64,000 nt of DNA. Origin: Crocodylus rhombifer (Eukaryota > Chordata > Crocodylia > Crocodylidae). This document shows, piece after piece, positions 1 to 12,212 of this stretch; the stretch's first letter is position 1; each line of letters starts with the position of its first letter. The notes below the pieces were generated by a model. The model ran no database searches. It was not told the DNA's origin and saw only the letters and a list, made by a program, of their open reading frames with translations. The DNA lies in NCBI GenBank assembly GCA_038503035.1, contig JAVSML010018938.1, positions 22,647-86,646 on the forward strand, given 5' to 3'. Both the position numbers and the translations under genes were made by a program.

Positions 1-1170
1 CTGCACACACAGATATTGGGGAAGACAGGGAATTCCTTCTGAGAATGTGGCCCTTACCACCAGAATATTTCCTCAGACTGCTGCAATAGCACAATACATT
101 CCTGTTCCCAGGATGGCCTCACAGAGGTGACAAAGGCTCTCTCAGACAAATCAGGCATGTCAGATCCTCCTCAGCTTCCACTGGCAAGGCTCCCTCAAAA
201 AAACAAGGAGTGCATGGTGGTGGGAATGATGCATGGTTAGTGGTTGCTGCAGGGACATAGCCAGCATAGTCCATCCTAGGCTGGGGGGAGAGGTCTGGGA
301 AGTGGCTTGAGTGGATGGTCCCATGAGCCTGCCTTCAGAGAATGTGAGGAAGAGTCAGGGAAGGGGATCCCCCGATCTGTGCTGGATACGCTGATGTTGG
401 TTTTGGGAGTGGCTGTTTCTGTCAACAGTGTTAGCAAGATGTCCTGAGTGACTCATTGTCTCTCCAAAGGCAGGAAGGAGGGGTTTACATCCCAAGGCAA
501 GACACAGGATTGAGAACTCACTATAAGCAAAGGGGTACTCCCCACCACAAGTGAGATCAGAAACATCAGAAACATTTTTGGGGGGCACACAGGCTAAGGT
601 CTAAGGAGAATCCCCACATTAACTGCACTGAGTCTGGTATGCCCAGTGAAAGATCCCCCCTCCTATACTGCAGTGTGGTCTCTCCAAAAAACCCACTTTC
701 TTCTCTGCCAACCTCCCTTCTTCCTTCACAGAGGAGCACATAGTCTCCTTTTTGCCATGCCACAGGAAGCACACCAATGGTAGACAGTGTCTAGGTTCTG
801 AATACTAAAATATAAATACACCTAAAAATATTAGAAACGGCTCCAGCAAACAAATCCACGTCGAGTACAAAAGACCTTCCTTCACCTGGAACCACACAAG
901 GTATTGTGGATCTAGCAACAGGGGTGACTGACTGCTCTTGAGTCTGCAGTGGGGCCAGCCAAGAGGAAAGAGGATGGTTGCTTCCTGCTGGTTCAGCATT
1001 ACACTGAGTTGTGTCCATCTGCAATTACATTCTGTTCTGTTCCACTGTGTCTCAGCATTTTAACTTGTTATCATTAGAAGCTTGCTGTTGGGCTTTGCCT
1101 TGTTAATGAATGGCCTGAGCACAGTGTAAAGCATAACTTGCCATGAGTGCTAGTGCCTTCCTTTATTAAA
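1..1170. other. Intergenic, no feature recognised
   Basis: I see no exon, repeat family or RNA gene here. Open frames are short and lack any recognisable domain. The composition is mixed, with no tandem repeats. Confidence 0.5.
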
Positions 1171-1174
1171 CAAT

Positions 1175-1546
1175 GGGTATGTCTACACATGCATTTATGC
1201 CAGATTAAATTTACTGTGCAGTAAGTTATTTGCAGTAAGTGGGGATAGGCCAGTGTCTACATGTGCAGGCATTAAAGTGCATTAACACTCTGTGTGCTAA
1301 AGTTAGTCCCAAGTCAGTCCACACACACAATGTTACCTCACAGTAAGACATCTACACATGGGTTACTGTGCAGTAACTAATCAGGTGTAAATCTGATACC
1401 TGCACGATGCATGCATCAAATTTACGCTCATGCTGGCATAAGTCACCATACTTACTGTGCAGTATGGGCGTGCATGTGTAGATGTGTGCCCATACTATGC
1501 AGTAATTTTGGTTACTGTGTAGTAAATGCACACGTGTAGATGCACC
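1175..1546. mobile_element. Foldback/MITE element, 'GTCTACAC...TTACTGTGCAGTAA' family, copy 1
   Basis: The left end GGGTATGTCTACAC and the right end GTGTAGATGCACC are imperfect inverted repeats that extend inward about 24 bp to TGCATTTA / TAAATGCA. The interior holds several short palindromes built on TTACTGTGCAGTAA, for example GTTACTGTGCAGTAAC at 1362-1377, and a longer hairpin around 1462-1512. There is no coding capacity, so this is a non-autonomous DNA element. No clear target duplication was found. Related copies lie at 14147, 15198 and 15984. Confidence 0.6.
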
Positions 1547-2866
1547 TGCTGTCTGTTTTTTAATGAATTTCTTAAGATGCAGCTATACCTGGCCTTCTGT
1601 CTGGGTTTTAATGGCAAAGCTCAGTTGGAGTCATTTCACTAAATTCCTATGTCTGAGAGTGAGGAAATCTGCATATTGTTTCTCTCTGATTACAAGGTGC
1701 GTCATTTATTTGTCTATTTATTATTTGGAACTTGGACTGAATGTTCTCCCTCCCTCCCCCCTGCTATTCTCTTATATTTGAAACAGTGGCCTTATGTTCT
1801 AAACAGCACAGTATTAAATTGTGCATCACACTTGGTGGAATGATGCTGGCGGCCAACAGGACTAGATAAAAAATATGTTGATTCATTTTCCTGTAACTTG
1901 TATTAGGATAACATATTAATAGATGAGTAACTGGCTGAGTAAACTTTATGTGACCTTTCCCAGTGGTTTTGAAACTGTTTTGCGTATTTCTGCATTTGCT
2001 GCACTGCAGAATGTTGAAAAAATTGGTAGAGAAAACAATTTAGAATAAACAGTTGTAGATTATTTCTGTATGCCTCGCTAGCCGCTGTGTCACATATCCC
2101 TACACATCACTACCATGCTGACTTCTTATGCACGCACGCACACATATCCTTCTCTAAGCACATTTGTCTGAGTGGAAGAACATTTGTCTATACAGAATGG
2201 CACCACAATCAGATCAAATCATTTCTTGCATGGGAGCCCCTGATGGAAACAAAAATAGGGATTGCACAAAGTGCAGGCGTTTGGCACTTTTTAGAAGAGA
2301 AGAAGAATCTTAACTCAATTGCATTTTGGGTAATTACTTTCTACCAGTCTAAATCTCCCCTGTGCATTTAGTAGGATACTATATGCTTGACTTCCTGTCC
2401 TAAGATGTTTATTTAATATTACTGCTTATTGTTGAACAGTTGCCACTGACCAAGGATGATTCTGGAGCAGTGGAGTCTCTAGATGCATGCATGTTATAGT
2501 TGTGTAAAGTGCCAAGAATCTTGCAATGTGCTTTATATCAAAACTAAACAACAGCAATGGCTCAGATCAGTAACACTGTATATGACTTCTTTCATTTAGG
2601 AGACCTTTTGTAAAGCTTTTGAGGTCACCTGCATCTTATGGATAGTGTATTGCTTTCTACTCCAGGGGATTTACCTGCATAATTCTCAGCAGCATTAAAA
2701 ATATTTCTATGGATAACCCCCTTACCCAGGAACATTAAACCTGTAAATCTGGACTGTGGAATTACCTGAGAGATACAACATACATGTAAAAATCTCCCTC
2801 AATTTTGACCTGAGAAAATAATAAAATAATTAATTAGATAATGGTGAAAAATTTAAAAAACCGGCC
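1547..2866. other. AT-rich intergenic DNA
   Basis: No repeat family or exon recognised. Open frames of up to 94 codons here show no domain and look like chance. Confidence 0.5.
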
Positions 2867-2968
2867 AGATTCTCAGCTGGTGTCAGTCGCTTCACCGATA
2901 TCAAAAGAGCTCTTCAGATTTAGCCCAGCTGAGCTTCTGTCTCTATATTTTGGAGAGTGAAACCATTT
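2867..2968. repeat. Short interspersed repeat, copy A
   Basis: This stretch, from CCAGATTCTCAGCTGGTG to GAGAGTGAAACC, matches 5444-5545 over about 100 bp with the same order of landmarks (CAGCTGG, GATATCAAAAGA, CTATATTTT, GAGAGTGAAACC). The CAGCTGGTGTAAATCA-type core is partly palindromic and looser relatives appear near 7550 and 22880. The family is not identified; it is old and diverged. Confidence 0.5.
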
Positions 2969-4040
2969 TTTTTAATATTCTGGAGAAACAGAAGTTCCCT
3001 GGCCTCTGCAGATGCTTGGGGAAATTAACCTTCTTGTCAATTTTGCTGAGCACCTGCAGAAGCACCATGGGTCTTTGGCTCTGGAAGACAAGTGCCAGGC
3101 ATCTAAACAGGTTTTCCCTTGGAACCCTGCCTTGGAATTAGCAGAAGTTCGTGGAACCAGAGACAAATTGAATGAAACATTTTGGGCCCCATGAATGGGC
3201 ATTTTTCAAGAAGACTTGGTTTAACTGGAAAACTTCCAACCAGAGGTACTCAACATGCACCCAGGTGCTGAGCACTTGAAAATCTGGGTTTTTATTTTGA
3301 TGCTTCCACAGGGAAACCTGGGTGCCATTCTGGGTATGGAAAACCTAGACTCATCTGCAGCTTCTGGCAAAATAACTCTTGCTTTGTTTGTATGGCCCCA
3401 ATGCCCAACACCCCAAATCAGCAATAGTGAATAATTCTTTGCTCTGGTCATACCAGCGTAGGGGGAAATGAAACAATTTACTGGTATGCTTAGGAAGTCA
3501 GCAAGTAAATCATCTTGTTTATTGGTGCTGAGGATTAACAGCGTGAGTCTTCAGGATTCCTGTTTATAAGATTAAAACCATTTCCACAGAAGCTTTTAGG
3601 TACACGGCACTTCTGGATTTTACAGGGTAGCAGGATGTAAGACATCTGGTAGACATGCTCTTGCCAGGTAGGGGCTTACTTCAGAGCTATTTTTTATTGT
3701 CTGTGCAAATCAACATCAGCATGACTAAACAGACAACAGTCATTTGTTCCTGGGTGGCTTAGTGTTTTAAGCCTTGCAATTTCATGCCTAGCTATAATGT
3801 AGATCTTAGACTCTCTCTGACTTATTACGGGGAATAATAATAATCAATAAACATTTGCTGGTTCATAAACTGCCACCCAAGCGAATGCAACGTTCTGATC
3901 CCCTACTGAGACAGTCTTCTTAATTAAAGGTTAAATTAATCTTTTCACCATCAGTTTCCTCTTCATTTTAATTACTAGACCTCAAGGTTCAATGCCTGCT
4001 GCCCATGGTCAAAGCATGGCTCTGTTGTGAGCAGCAGCAT
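2969..4040. other. Intergenic DNA
   Basis: No recognisable element or exon; overlapping open frames of 60-76 codons on both strands have no family signature. Confidence 0.45.
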
Positions 4041-4140
4041 GGGTAGAAAACTGAAAGGGAGTCAGGAGAGCTTGGTTTTGTTCCTGGCCTTGCCACTTGC
4101 CCACTGGGTCATCTTGGGCAAGTCACGTGCTTTTAAATAA
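4041..4140 (+). repeat. MIR SINE fragment
   Basis: The stretch contains the MIR core order: AGTCAGGAGAGCTTGGTT, then CTTGCCACTTGCCCACTGGGT, then CTTGGGCAAGTCAC. MIR is an ancient tRNA-derived SINE present across amniotes. Only the central part survives and the 3' tail is not clear. Confidence 0.7.
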
Positions 4141-4314
4141 AGAGCAAAGAGCTTGTCAGGTGATCAAATAAGCAAGACATATGGGACAGTTTCTCCACTG
4201 GCCTGCACAGTGAATGGGTAGTGTAAATGTAAAGATCTCTTTTTGCATAGTCCAGAGAGAAGTGTAGAAATATTAATTAAATGACGCTGAGCTATGTAAA
4301 AAGTGGGGCTAGAT

Positions 4315-5443
4315 CAGGGGTGGGCAATAATTTGGGCCAGACGTCCACTTAAGCTGCATCCACATGAGCGTGGACATTTGTTTCCCTGGGGGCAGGAAGC
4401 AGAAGCACACCTTGTGCCGCTGCTACTTGTTCCAAGGGAATGCCTGTGCCGCATGCACTCTGGTGCATGGCAGGTTATCCCGGCTGGGGTAGGGGAGGCT
4501 GGGGCCAGCAACTGTGCTGGCCCCAGAGGCCTTACCTGGGGTCCTAGGGGCCTCCTAGGTATGAAGCCATGGCAATTCTATTGCTCAGAGCCTGGCTGGA
4601 TGGCCATCCTCCAGTTCTGGGCAGCATGCACTGCCCCTGTGTGCACAGCCCCGCTTTATTTTTTAGCTGGTTTTTTTTTGACCCTGGGATTTCCCAGGGT
4701 CAATCCCCACCCTGCTATCTTGCAATGCAGAGAACACCTGAATGTGTGGCGCTGCAGATGGGTCTGTGGTGCTACATACCGCATAGCTGCATTCATCTGG
4801 ACATGGCCTTAGGGGGAGTTTGGGTGAGCTGTTGTGGGACAGGCCAGCACCCCCACCCCTGGCAACAGTTCACCAAAGCTCTGTAAGTGGCCCTCTGGCC
4901 CAAATAATGGGCCATCCTGATCTAAAGGCACCTTCTCCAGCCCAGCACTATTTTCGTGCACCACTTTGGGCCATATGGGTGCACAGCTCCTGCCTGATCC
5001 ACCTGCGTGCTGGGGACTTGGGGTCGAGCAGGAGCTGCACCAGGGTTGGGCAGGAGCCATGGCTCCTGGCCCTCTTCCTCCCCTCCTCTGCCAGTGCAGA
5101 GAAACTCAACTGAGCTTTGACTTGACAGAGGATGAGCTGTCTAGTCTATGAATGGCTACAGGTCAGAGCTTCATGCAGATGGCCTCACTGTGTGGCCAAG
5201 AGCTCAGGACCTCCCCCCTGCCTTGGAGCATACACTGGTGGCTGGGGGGTAGGCCAGGGAAGGGAGTGAGCAGCTGCTGCTGCTGCAGCCAGCTGGCATG
5301 TGGAAGGGAGAAGGGCGAGAGGCACTGAAACCCAGGGCAGCTGCGGGCCAGATACAATTCTCCTTTAGAGAAGCAGCTGCAGGCCTGATAAAATCATTTG
5401 GCAGGCCGGATCCAGCCCACAGGTCATATTTCGCCTACCTTTG
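4315..5443. mobile_element. hAT-type DNA transposon, non-autonomous, 1129 bp
   Basis: The left end CAGGGGTGGGCAATAATTTG and the right end (read on the minus strand CAAAGGTAGGCGAAATATGA) are hAT-style terminal inverted repeats. The flanks form an 8-bp target duplication, GGCTAGAT (4307-4314) and TGCTAGAT (5444-5451), with one mismatch. The subterminal GGCCGGATCCAGCCCACAGG is the usual hAT 3' signature. Inside, 4897-4924 is an inverted copy of the left end. No transposase frame is visible; the 169-codon frame at 4303-4812 crosses the element's edge and is not a gene. The element landed in the repeat that is also seen at 2867-2968. Confidence 0.8.
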
Positions 5444-5545
5444 TGCTAGATCTTCAGCTGGCACTAGGTGGCTTTGCTGATGTCAAAAGACCTATGTGAT
5501 GTTACAGCAGATGAAGTTCTGACCCTATATTTTTGAGAGTGAAAC
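5444..5545. repeat. Short interspersed repeat, copy B
   Basis: This is the same family as 2867-2968. The hAT at 4315-5443 is inserted at its left edge, so the repeat is older than that insertion. Landmarks shared with copy A are CTTCAGCTGGCAC, GATGTCAAAAGACC and GAGAGTGAAACC. Confidence 0.5.
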
Positions 5546-6837
5546 CAATGCATTATGGTTAGTAACTGTGTGGATAAGTGGAAAATGAATGCATGCTCCT
5601 GTCATTAGATAATGTTTCATCTCATAGCAGCACCTCATCCAAGCAAATGCCTGAGGCTGGGTGAGCATGGGAACAAAATACCACCCAATATATTATATAA
5701 GGCTGTTAACACCTCCCATGCTTAAGGCTCAGTGACTATTTATCTCACCCACATCAGTGGCAGAACATTGCAGCCACCCACTACCACCAGCACCATGGTG
5801 AGGGAGAGTGAAGGATAACATGTTCACCTGAGATTGCAGAGGGTAATGGGGAAGGGGTGGTTTGGAAGGCAAAAGGTGCTTGTGCAAGTCAGCATATGGT
5901 CAAGAATTTAGTTATCCCCCCCAGGTCTCACGAACTAAAAGTGAGCATTCAGGAACAGTCAGTTTATGTCCTACACAGAACAACCTGTGAGGATGTTCCA
6001 GATGAAGGGACGTTTTGAAAAGGCTAAAGCGTCATGTTTTTTCCACAAGCCCTACAGGTAAGACTCCAATTGACAGACCATAACAATTCCTCAATGCCAC
6101 TCAATTTACTTCAATCCACTGTCTTGTCTTTGCCCATGCCCTTTCTCCATGTTGGTGCCATCATTCTCATTTGGGTAATTGATTCCTTACCACACTGCTG
6201 CTGAAGAACACTGCTTGACCAATAGGTACTGATTAGCATTTCAAGACTCTGAGAGCTTAGACAAACATGTTTGTATCACTGTAACTTACTCCAGGTTTAT
6301 ACACTCATGTAAATTATACCGGGAGCCAGGGCAGGAAGATGAACAGCTATCCTGGGGGAGCTATGCACAATAAACAGATATTATAGCACCTTGTCACCTA
6401 GGCGATGGAAGAGGAGGTAAAAGCCTACTTGCCTTGAGCAAACAGCTATCCCAGGATAAACAGAGGACAGATGATAAAAACACTAGTACATACTTAAACC
6501 AGCGTACTTTTACTCCATCAAGGTTAATTCAACAATTGTTTTAAATGAGCTCCCCCAGGGCAGGACTGGTATCTCACCTGCCAACTCCTTTTTTATACCC
6601 ATTTAAAGATTTACACTGGCATTAAATATGTTATCTTTTCAGACCCTGAGAGTTCCACTACAAAAAAGTGGATGTCGTTTTTATTTATCTAGAGGCTGTC
6701 AGACAGAAAGTGATAGCAAGAAGAATAAGAAATGGTAGGCAGCAGGATCATGAAAAAATGAGCTAACTACAGTCAAAAAACCTGAGGCTGAATCTATTCA
6801 GTCTTTGCAAGTTAGTCTAAATTACACAGATTAAATT
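5546..6837. other. Intergenic DNA
   Basis: No exon or recognisable element. The sequence is AT-rich with a few CT-rich patches. Confidence 0.45.
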
Positions 6838-7503
6838 GAAACAGAAGTGAACAGGCATTTACCTTTGATTCAGGAAATACAGCCACATGCCTGCAGTGGC
6901 TCAGGCCAGAAGCCAGGGACACTAGAGCACAGCTCTCTGGCTATATATTCACTTCCTCTTCCTGCTGCCCCAAGGTCTGTGGGATTTGCAGTCCAGAATG
7001 ACAACAACAGGACTCTGCAGGGTTGCTCATCACTTCCTCTTCTTGCTTCCAGGTGCCTCTGGGATTTGTAGTCCACAGTTGTAGCCAGCAGTAAGTTTGG
7101 GTGGGGGAAGGGGTATTTAACCCCTCTCCTTGGCCAATCCCCAGTTGGGTTTGCCCCTCCCTGTCCCCCTTTGTCAGCCAGCCCTCACTGCTCCAGCTAG
7201 GAAGCAGAGGAGTGGAGAAGCCCTGCTTTCTGGAGCAGATAGCACAGCTCAGCCCAGGGCTGCAAAGCATACTGGGATGCTGGGGGACTGTGATTTAACT
7301 TGAACCAGGAAGGGGTCTGGGACAGAAGTTTCATAAACTGGTTTGACCCAAATCAATTAAGTCTGATACTACCTTCAACCAGATTTATCTTAAACCACTT
7401 TCAGCCATTTTGAAACTGGTTTATGTGCACTGAGCTTCTGTTCTAGTACATGTTTAAACCAGTTTCTGATGGCTTAAACCGGTGTATGTGTAACTTCTGT
7501 TCC
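6838..7503. mobile_element. Terminal-inverted-repeat element with internal duplication
   Basis: The left end GAAACAGAAGT and the right end ACTTCTGTTCC are inverted repeats, followed inward by related TTTA / TAAA-rich stretches. A second copy of the end motif, GGACAGAAGTTTCATAAACTGG, lies near 7320, so this may be two joined or nested elements. Inside, 6950-6994 and 7031-7074 are direct repeats with an 81-bp period (CACTTCCTCTTC ... GGGATTTGYAGTCC). There is no transposase. Superfamily is not determined because no target duplication is clear. Confidence 0.5.
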
Positions 7504-8390
7504 TCGTCATGGTGACACAAGAGCCTGGAAGAGACGAGACAGCTCTGGCTATATCCTCAGCTGGTGTAAATCAATATAGCTCAAGGGAAGAAAACACCAT
7601 TTTACACAAGCCAAGATCTTGCTACAGGTCTGGGGAAAAATACTCTGTGCTCCAGCCTGCCCCTGCCCGCTCGTCCTGATGTGAACTTTGATCACCTTGG
7701 CTCTAAATTCTGAAGCAAGCCATGCACTGTACCTTGGTGTTACTTTTGAACACTACATACCAACAAAAATGTTTCATCCAAATTTCCCCAACTGGGTCTC
7801 CTTTTGCTCCTATCTAGACCTACACTTCTATCTCCAGGCCACTCCTCAGAATCATAGACAAAGAACGAGGCCCTCAGCCAGTGTAAAGCAACGTAGCTTC
7901 ATTGATCTGCCTCAGAGTTCTGATTTTGCAGGTAGCCTATCCACTGAGTGAGAGCTGTGTTCTTTATTAGTAACACTAGCACAGGAACAGTGTAAGAAGC
8001 ACATACAAAAATACTCTCTCTCTCTAGTCGCCTTATAAGTCTGTCCAGACCCTGCCCAGTCTTTTGATCCAAATGTTCAAAACAGAACAAGGCAATTTAT
8101 AAGCACCTTGCATGAGAGACAAAACTACAGTAATAACATCATTTTACATCATCACGTTATTTTTTAGCAGAAAGGTGTTTATCAAGGCTGAAGCAATGAG
8201 TTTGTATGTCACTGTAGCAAAATGATAATCCTGCCCCCCTGTGATATACAGAATGGTTTACGCTGGATCCAGGTTTGCCAGGTTAATCACCCCTTGACAT
8301 TTTCAGAATGGTCTCTGCATCAACATCTAACTCAAGAAGTGCTATCATGTGCAGTGATATAATCTTCAAAGATCAAGGAAAAGGCCAGCA
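7504..8390. other. Intergenic DNA with diverged palindromic repeat pieces
   Basis: Around 7550-7610 the sequence carries CCTCAGCTGGTGTAAATC and a partial inverted copy, resembling the repeat at 2867. A further relative may lie near 7870-7925. Nothing else is recognised. Confidence 0.35.
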
Positions 8391-8404
8391 CTAGCATCTT
8401 CTCT

Positions 8405-8625
8405 CATGAACGATGCGTGCCTCTGGCCGTTGGGGGGGCATGGCAGCGGCAGAAGCGCGGTGGTGGCAAGTGCTGTCAGCACCGGGGTGGGGGAAGTGGC
8501 GAGCGCTGGCCAAGGGTCAGCAACCACCTGCAACTGCCACCGGCAGTGTTGGCAGCGGACAGCGGGCATCACGGACTGCCCACAGACGCCACCAGCGGTG
8601 TCAGCAATGGAATAGTGAGAGGTGA
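8405..8625. other. CpG-rich, GC-rich patch
   Basis: This stretch is GC-rich with many CpG dinucleotides, for example GCGGCAGAAGCGCGG and GTGGCGAGCGCTGG, unlike the AT-rich flanks. Overlapping open frames on both strands (up to 110 codons) follow from the base composition and carry no domain. It ends near a small hairpin, GGGGGTGCATGTGCACTTGTG, at about 8674. It could be a transposon interior or a small CpG island; I cannot decide. Confidence 0.4.
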
Positions 8626-8734
8626 CCGCCAGCAGGCAGCACCTTTTTGGAGGAGGTGCACTGTCATGCTCAGGGGGTGCATGTGCACTTGTGTGCACCC
8701 TCTACACATTGCCAGTCTCTTACTCCTCTCCTGA

Positions 8735-9925
8735 AAGCCATTGCCTGATGCCCATACTGCACTCTTGCATGTTGCCTTTCACTTTACCCAGCACACAGCC
8801 AGAACTGGGGGCTGCAATTTGGCAGAACTGGGGGCTGCAATTTCCTAACTGCCCATTTTAACACGTGCTGGCCGTGCACAGCAGACACACTACATTGAGG
8901 TACAAGCAGCTGAAAAACTCAACCAACTCAATTTGCTCAGTTCTACCAACATTGACCAACACATGAGCTTTCAAAGGCAAACCATCAGGCCAGGCTTATG
9001 AAGAAGGCAGGCACCTTTCTAATGTTCGACCAATGCTGAATCCTGTAGATGTGAAAGGACCTACAGTGCCATAATTCACAGCTTTCTCCTGGGTTTGCCT
9101 TTTGGTTTGTCACTCACAGTTTAGACTCTATTGTATCAGGTCTTTCAAGATGAGCTGTGTAGCGCTGATTATGTCATTCCTACTGTTCGGAGGAAATTCT
9201 CCTCTGCACCTTGAGGCATCTTGACATTGCCAATACGTTGCCAGAGTAGCATATAAATGTAGGAATGGCTGGAAATTCTTTCCCAGAATTTGGTAGATAT
9301 CACTAAAGCAGTTCATTGAAGTGTGAAAGGAAGGAGCTAAATCCCAAATGTCATTTAAAACTAGACTGAACTAAAAAATAACCTATTCTTTATCCCTATG
9401 ATGAACGGGGCACAATGTCTCAGCAAACTGATACACAGGGGATGGATTCTACCATAGACTGGGCAGGATACCACATGCAAGGACATTGATCAGGTCAAGA
9501 GCTGCCAGCTACAGACACCTGCCTCCTGCCATGACAAGGAGGAGTGCAGTTTAAGCAGCTATACCCCAGTCACCAGAGCAATTAGTGTGACCTTACACTG
9601 CTAACAGGATAAAACAGCTTGCAGTCACTGGGGCTGCTGCTATACAAAAGATAGGAAAGGCTCCAAAGCCAAGGTTAGGCAAGGTAAAACATGGAAAAGA
9701 AGACAGGGGTAGGTAATGCTGCCTTACTGACATTTAGTAATAGCATAGCCCCATAAGAGTGCCCACCACACAGTGTCTGGAATGCTGTGGTCCTCCTCCT
9801 CATTGTTGGCCTGGGCACTTTTCAGGGGAGTTGCAAAAGAACTTCAGTTCCACAAACATAACTACTTCTGTACTGCTAAGAGTAATTTCAGCATGATATG
9901 CTGACTGGTAGCTGGTCTCAGAGAG
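8735..9925. other. Intergenic DNA
   Basis: No exon or repeat family recognised, apart from a short direct duplication of 'GCAGAACTGGGGGCTGCAATTT'-like sequence near 8800-8842. Confidence 0.4.
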
Positions 9926-10132
9926 GATTATAGAGTCATAGGGGCTGGGAGGCACCCCAGGAGCCCAAGTCCAAGCTCTAGAAAGGATCCTATCTGTCTG
10001 AACCACCCCAGGCAGATATTTGTCTAACCTACTCTTAAGAACTTCCAAGGATGGAAATTCTACAACCTTTCTAATGAATTTGACATAGATATCCTTCCTT
10101 CAGCCATTCCTGCACTTGGATGATCCACTTTT
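9926..10132 (-). repeat. CR1 LINE 3' end fragment, old
   Basis: Read on the plus strand it starts GATTATAGAGTCATAGGGGC and continues with CTTAAGAACTTCCAAGGATGG and GAAATTCTACAACCTTTC. That is the reverse complement of the CR1 C-terminal ORF2 and 3' tail. Decay is heavy, so it is older than the copies at 18.5 and 28.4 kb. Confidence 0.6.
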
Positions 10133-10144
10133 GTACAAAGGAAA

Positions 10145-10368
10145 GGAAAATCTAGTGGTTAGGTTGTCAGCTTTGGCCTTGGGGACCTGGATAAAATTCA
10201 TACCCACAAACGTCCTGTGTGTCCTTAGGCAAGTCACTTAGAGAGCCTCAGTTCCTGGCCTGTAAATGGAGATAAGCAGCTCTTCCCTGCCTTTCACTAC
10301 ATGTGGTAGGCTAAATATATTAAAAAGCATGTTTACTATGGTAATGGGTAGGGGTAGGGGGGTGCAGA
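10145..10368 (+). repeat. MIR SINE, nearly full length
   Basis: Landmarks appear in MIR order: AGTGGTTAGG, GACCTGGATAAAATTC, TTAGGCAAGTCACTTAGAG, CCTCAGTTCC, TGTAAATGGAGATAA, then TTAAAAAGCATG and TACTATGGTAATGGG. It covers about 220 bp, close to a whole MIR-type unit. Confidence 0.75.
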
Positions 10369-12045
10369 AATATTTAAGGGAGGGCACTATCTTCCAAAGC
10401 AAAGTACAGTCACTCACTTTCTATAAATGTGCCCATAAGCCCCCTGTGCTGTGTGATTTTGGATACCTCTGGTGCCTCTCTTCACGCACAATGCACAGAT
10501 CATGCTGAGAACAAACAGGTGTGAGGGAACCAGGGACTTTAGAAAGGGCTACTCAGCATTTTCAAAGTGACAGGCAAGCAGCACAGTTTCTAAAAATCAT
10601 CCTCTACTTTCGACTGCTGTAGAGGCCTGACACCAGCTGAGTTTCAACCCCCAGGGTACTGCTTGATCACCTGTGGCAGTATCTTGTCCCTTTCTTGCAT
10701 TGCTATTGGATGGTTGCATTCGGCCACTGGCCAAACATGGTCTCTGTGATGGCTGTTGTGTGATGGGGAGAATGTATATGGATCAAAAAGAAGTTATAAG
10801 AAGAGCAAATGTGGCTTGGGTCAGGATACATACTGTATCCTATCAGTCACAGACCTATGCAGAAGAGCAGTCAGAAAAGTGATACAGAAAAGGGATGTGA
10901 TTAATTCTCACAGCAGGGCCTACTGCACTGGCTTTTCACTTCAAGTCAATATGTTCAATGAAAGTACTAGACTGCAATGGGAAGTATCCACTGTCAGCAG
11001 CAGTTTGGGCTAGGGAGCATCATCCTCATCCACAACACCATGAGTTCAGATGTGGATCACTGTAAAAGCATTCCTCTACACAGAAGTGACAGGCACTGCT
11101 TATGAGGTCCCGTTACTCAAAACATACTCCCCCACGGATCCATGCTCTGGCCCACAGTATGTATGTCTCACTGACAGCAAAAAAAGAGATAGGGTTCTCC
11201 TAAACAAATTAGACAGCGCCACCTTTTAAAAAATGTACATCTTATCCACCTGTAGAGCCAGATATAAATATCCCTGTGCTTGTGCATAAGGTCACACCAT
11301 CCATTGAGGTCCTCCCTTAAATGACTAGTTCTTGGGTATTGTCAGATAGTATAGGTTTCAGATATCTGCCACAAGTCACAGGGCCAAGCACAACTGTTAA
11401 TCCTGAGGCCTGCTTTATCCTGGTCTCTAAGAGGGGCTGACATCACTCCTTAGTACCCATCTAATAGTGGGTGGGATCCTGTGCTCTTGAGAGCTTCAGA
11501 GGATGCTAGCCTAGTCAAGAAGCAACACAGCAAAGATGGCACATAACAAGGGAGTAGGAGAAATTCCATAGCCTCACAATGAGGCAGCCTTTCTCCACTG
11601 GAAAGAAGGGAAAACAAAAGCAAAAGTTATGGTAGTTGGCTTTGGCAGCCACTTTAAAGCAAGTCCTCCTTGCCCCCCACGCTCCTGAACAGAACTATGT
11701 GGGTTCTTGCTGTTGCTTGCTGTTGGATGGTCCTCAGATGTGCTCCTTGAGCTTCTGCACTGAGATAGACGCCAACCACAAAATATGTCGGGAAGAGATA
11801 AATTCAGCAGCCAATATCTCTAAGGCAGGCCAGCCAGACCACAAGCCTTGTGCCAGTTGGGAACAAGAATCACAATGACAGACAGACTTCAGACTGACAG
11901 TGTTTAACAATACACTCCTTTCCCAGGGAAACAACAAAGGTGGGACACAGCTGACAGCTGGGCCAGAAACTGCTACCATATATGGGGAGAACCCTAATGT
12001 CTCAGTCCCACCAGATGCTCTTGGTTGTGACTTAAAAGCAAAACC
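10369..12045. other. Intergenic DNA
   Basis: No exon or recognisable element. Several open frames of 69-108 codons on both strands lack domains. Confidence 0.4.
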
Positions 12046-12204
12046 CATAGGAAGATGGGAGCTGACCAGGTCAATCAGACCCCAGGTTCATCTAGTCTTG
12101 TCTCCTGTTTCTGATAGTGACCAGCACCAGCTGCTTCACAAGAAAGTATATGAACCTATCAGTAGGTACATAGTGATATGCCACCAGGAAAAGTTCCCTC
12201 CTAA
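12046..12204 (-). repeat. L3-type LINE 3' fragment, left part
   Basis: On the plus strand it reads AATCAGACCCCAGGTTCATC ... GTCTCCTGTTTCTGATAGTG ... CACCAGCTGCTTCACAAG, the reverse complement of the L3/CR1-like tail common in amniotes. It continues at 12834 after an intervening hAT insertion. Confidence 0.6.
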
Positions 12205-12212
12205 CCCCCAGG

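Noticed and set aside
4303..4812. 169-codon plus-strand frame
   Set aside because: It begins outside the hAT border at 4315 and has no transposase or other motif.
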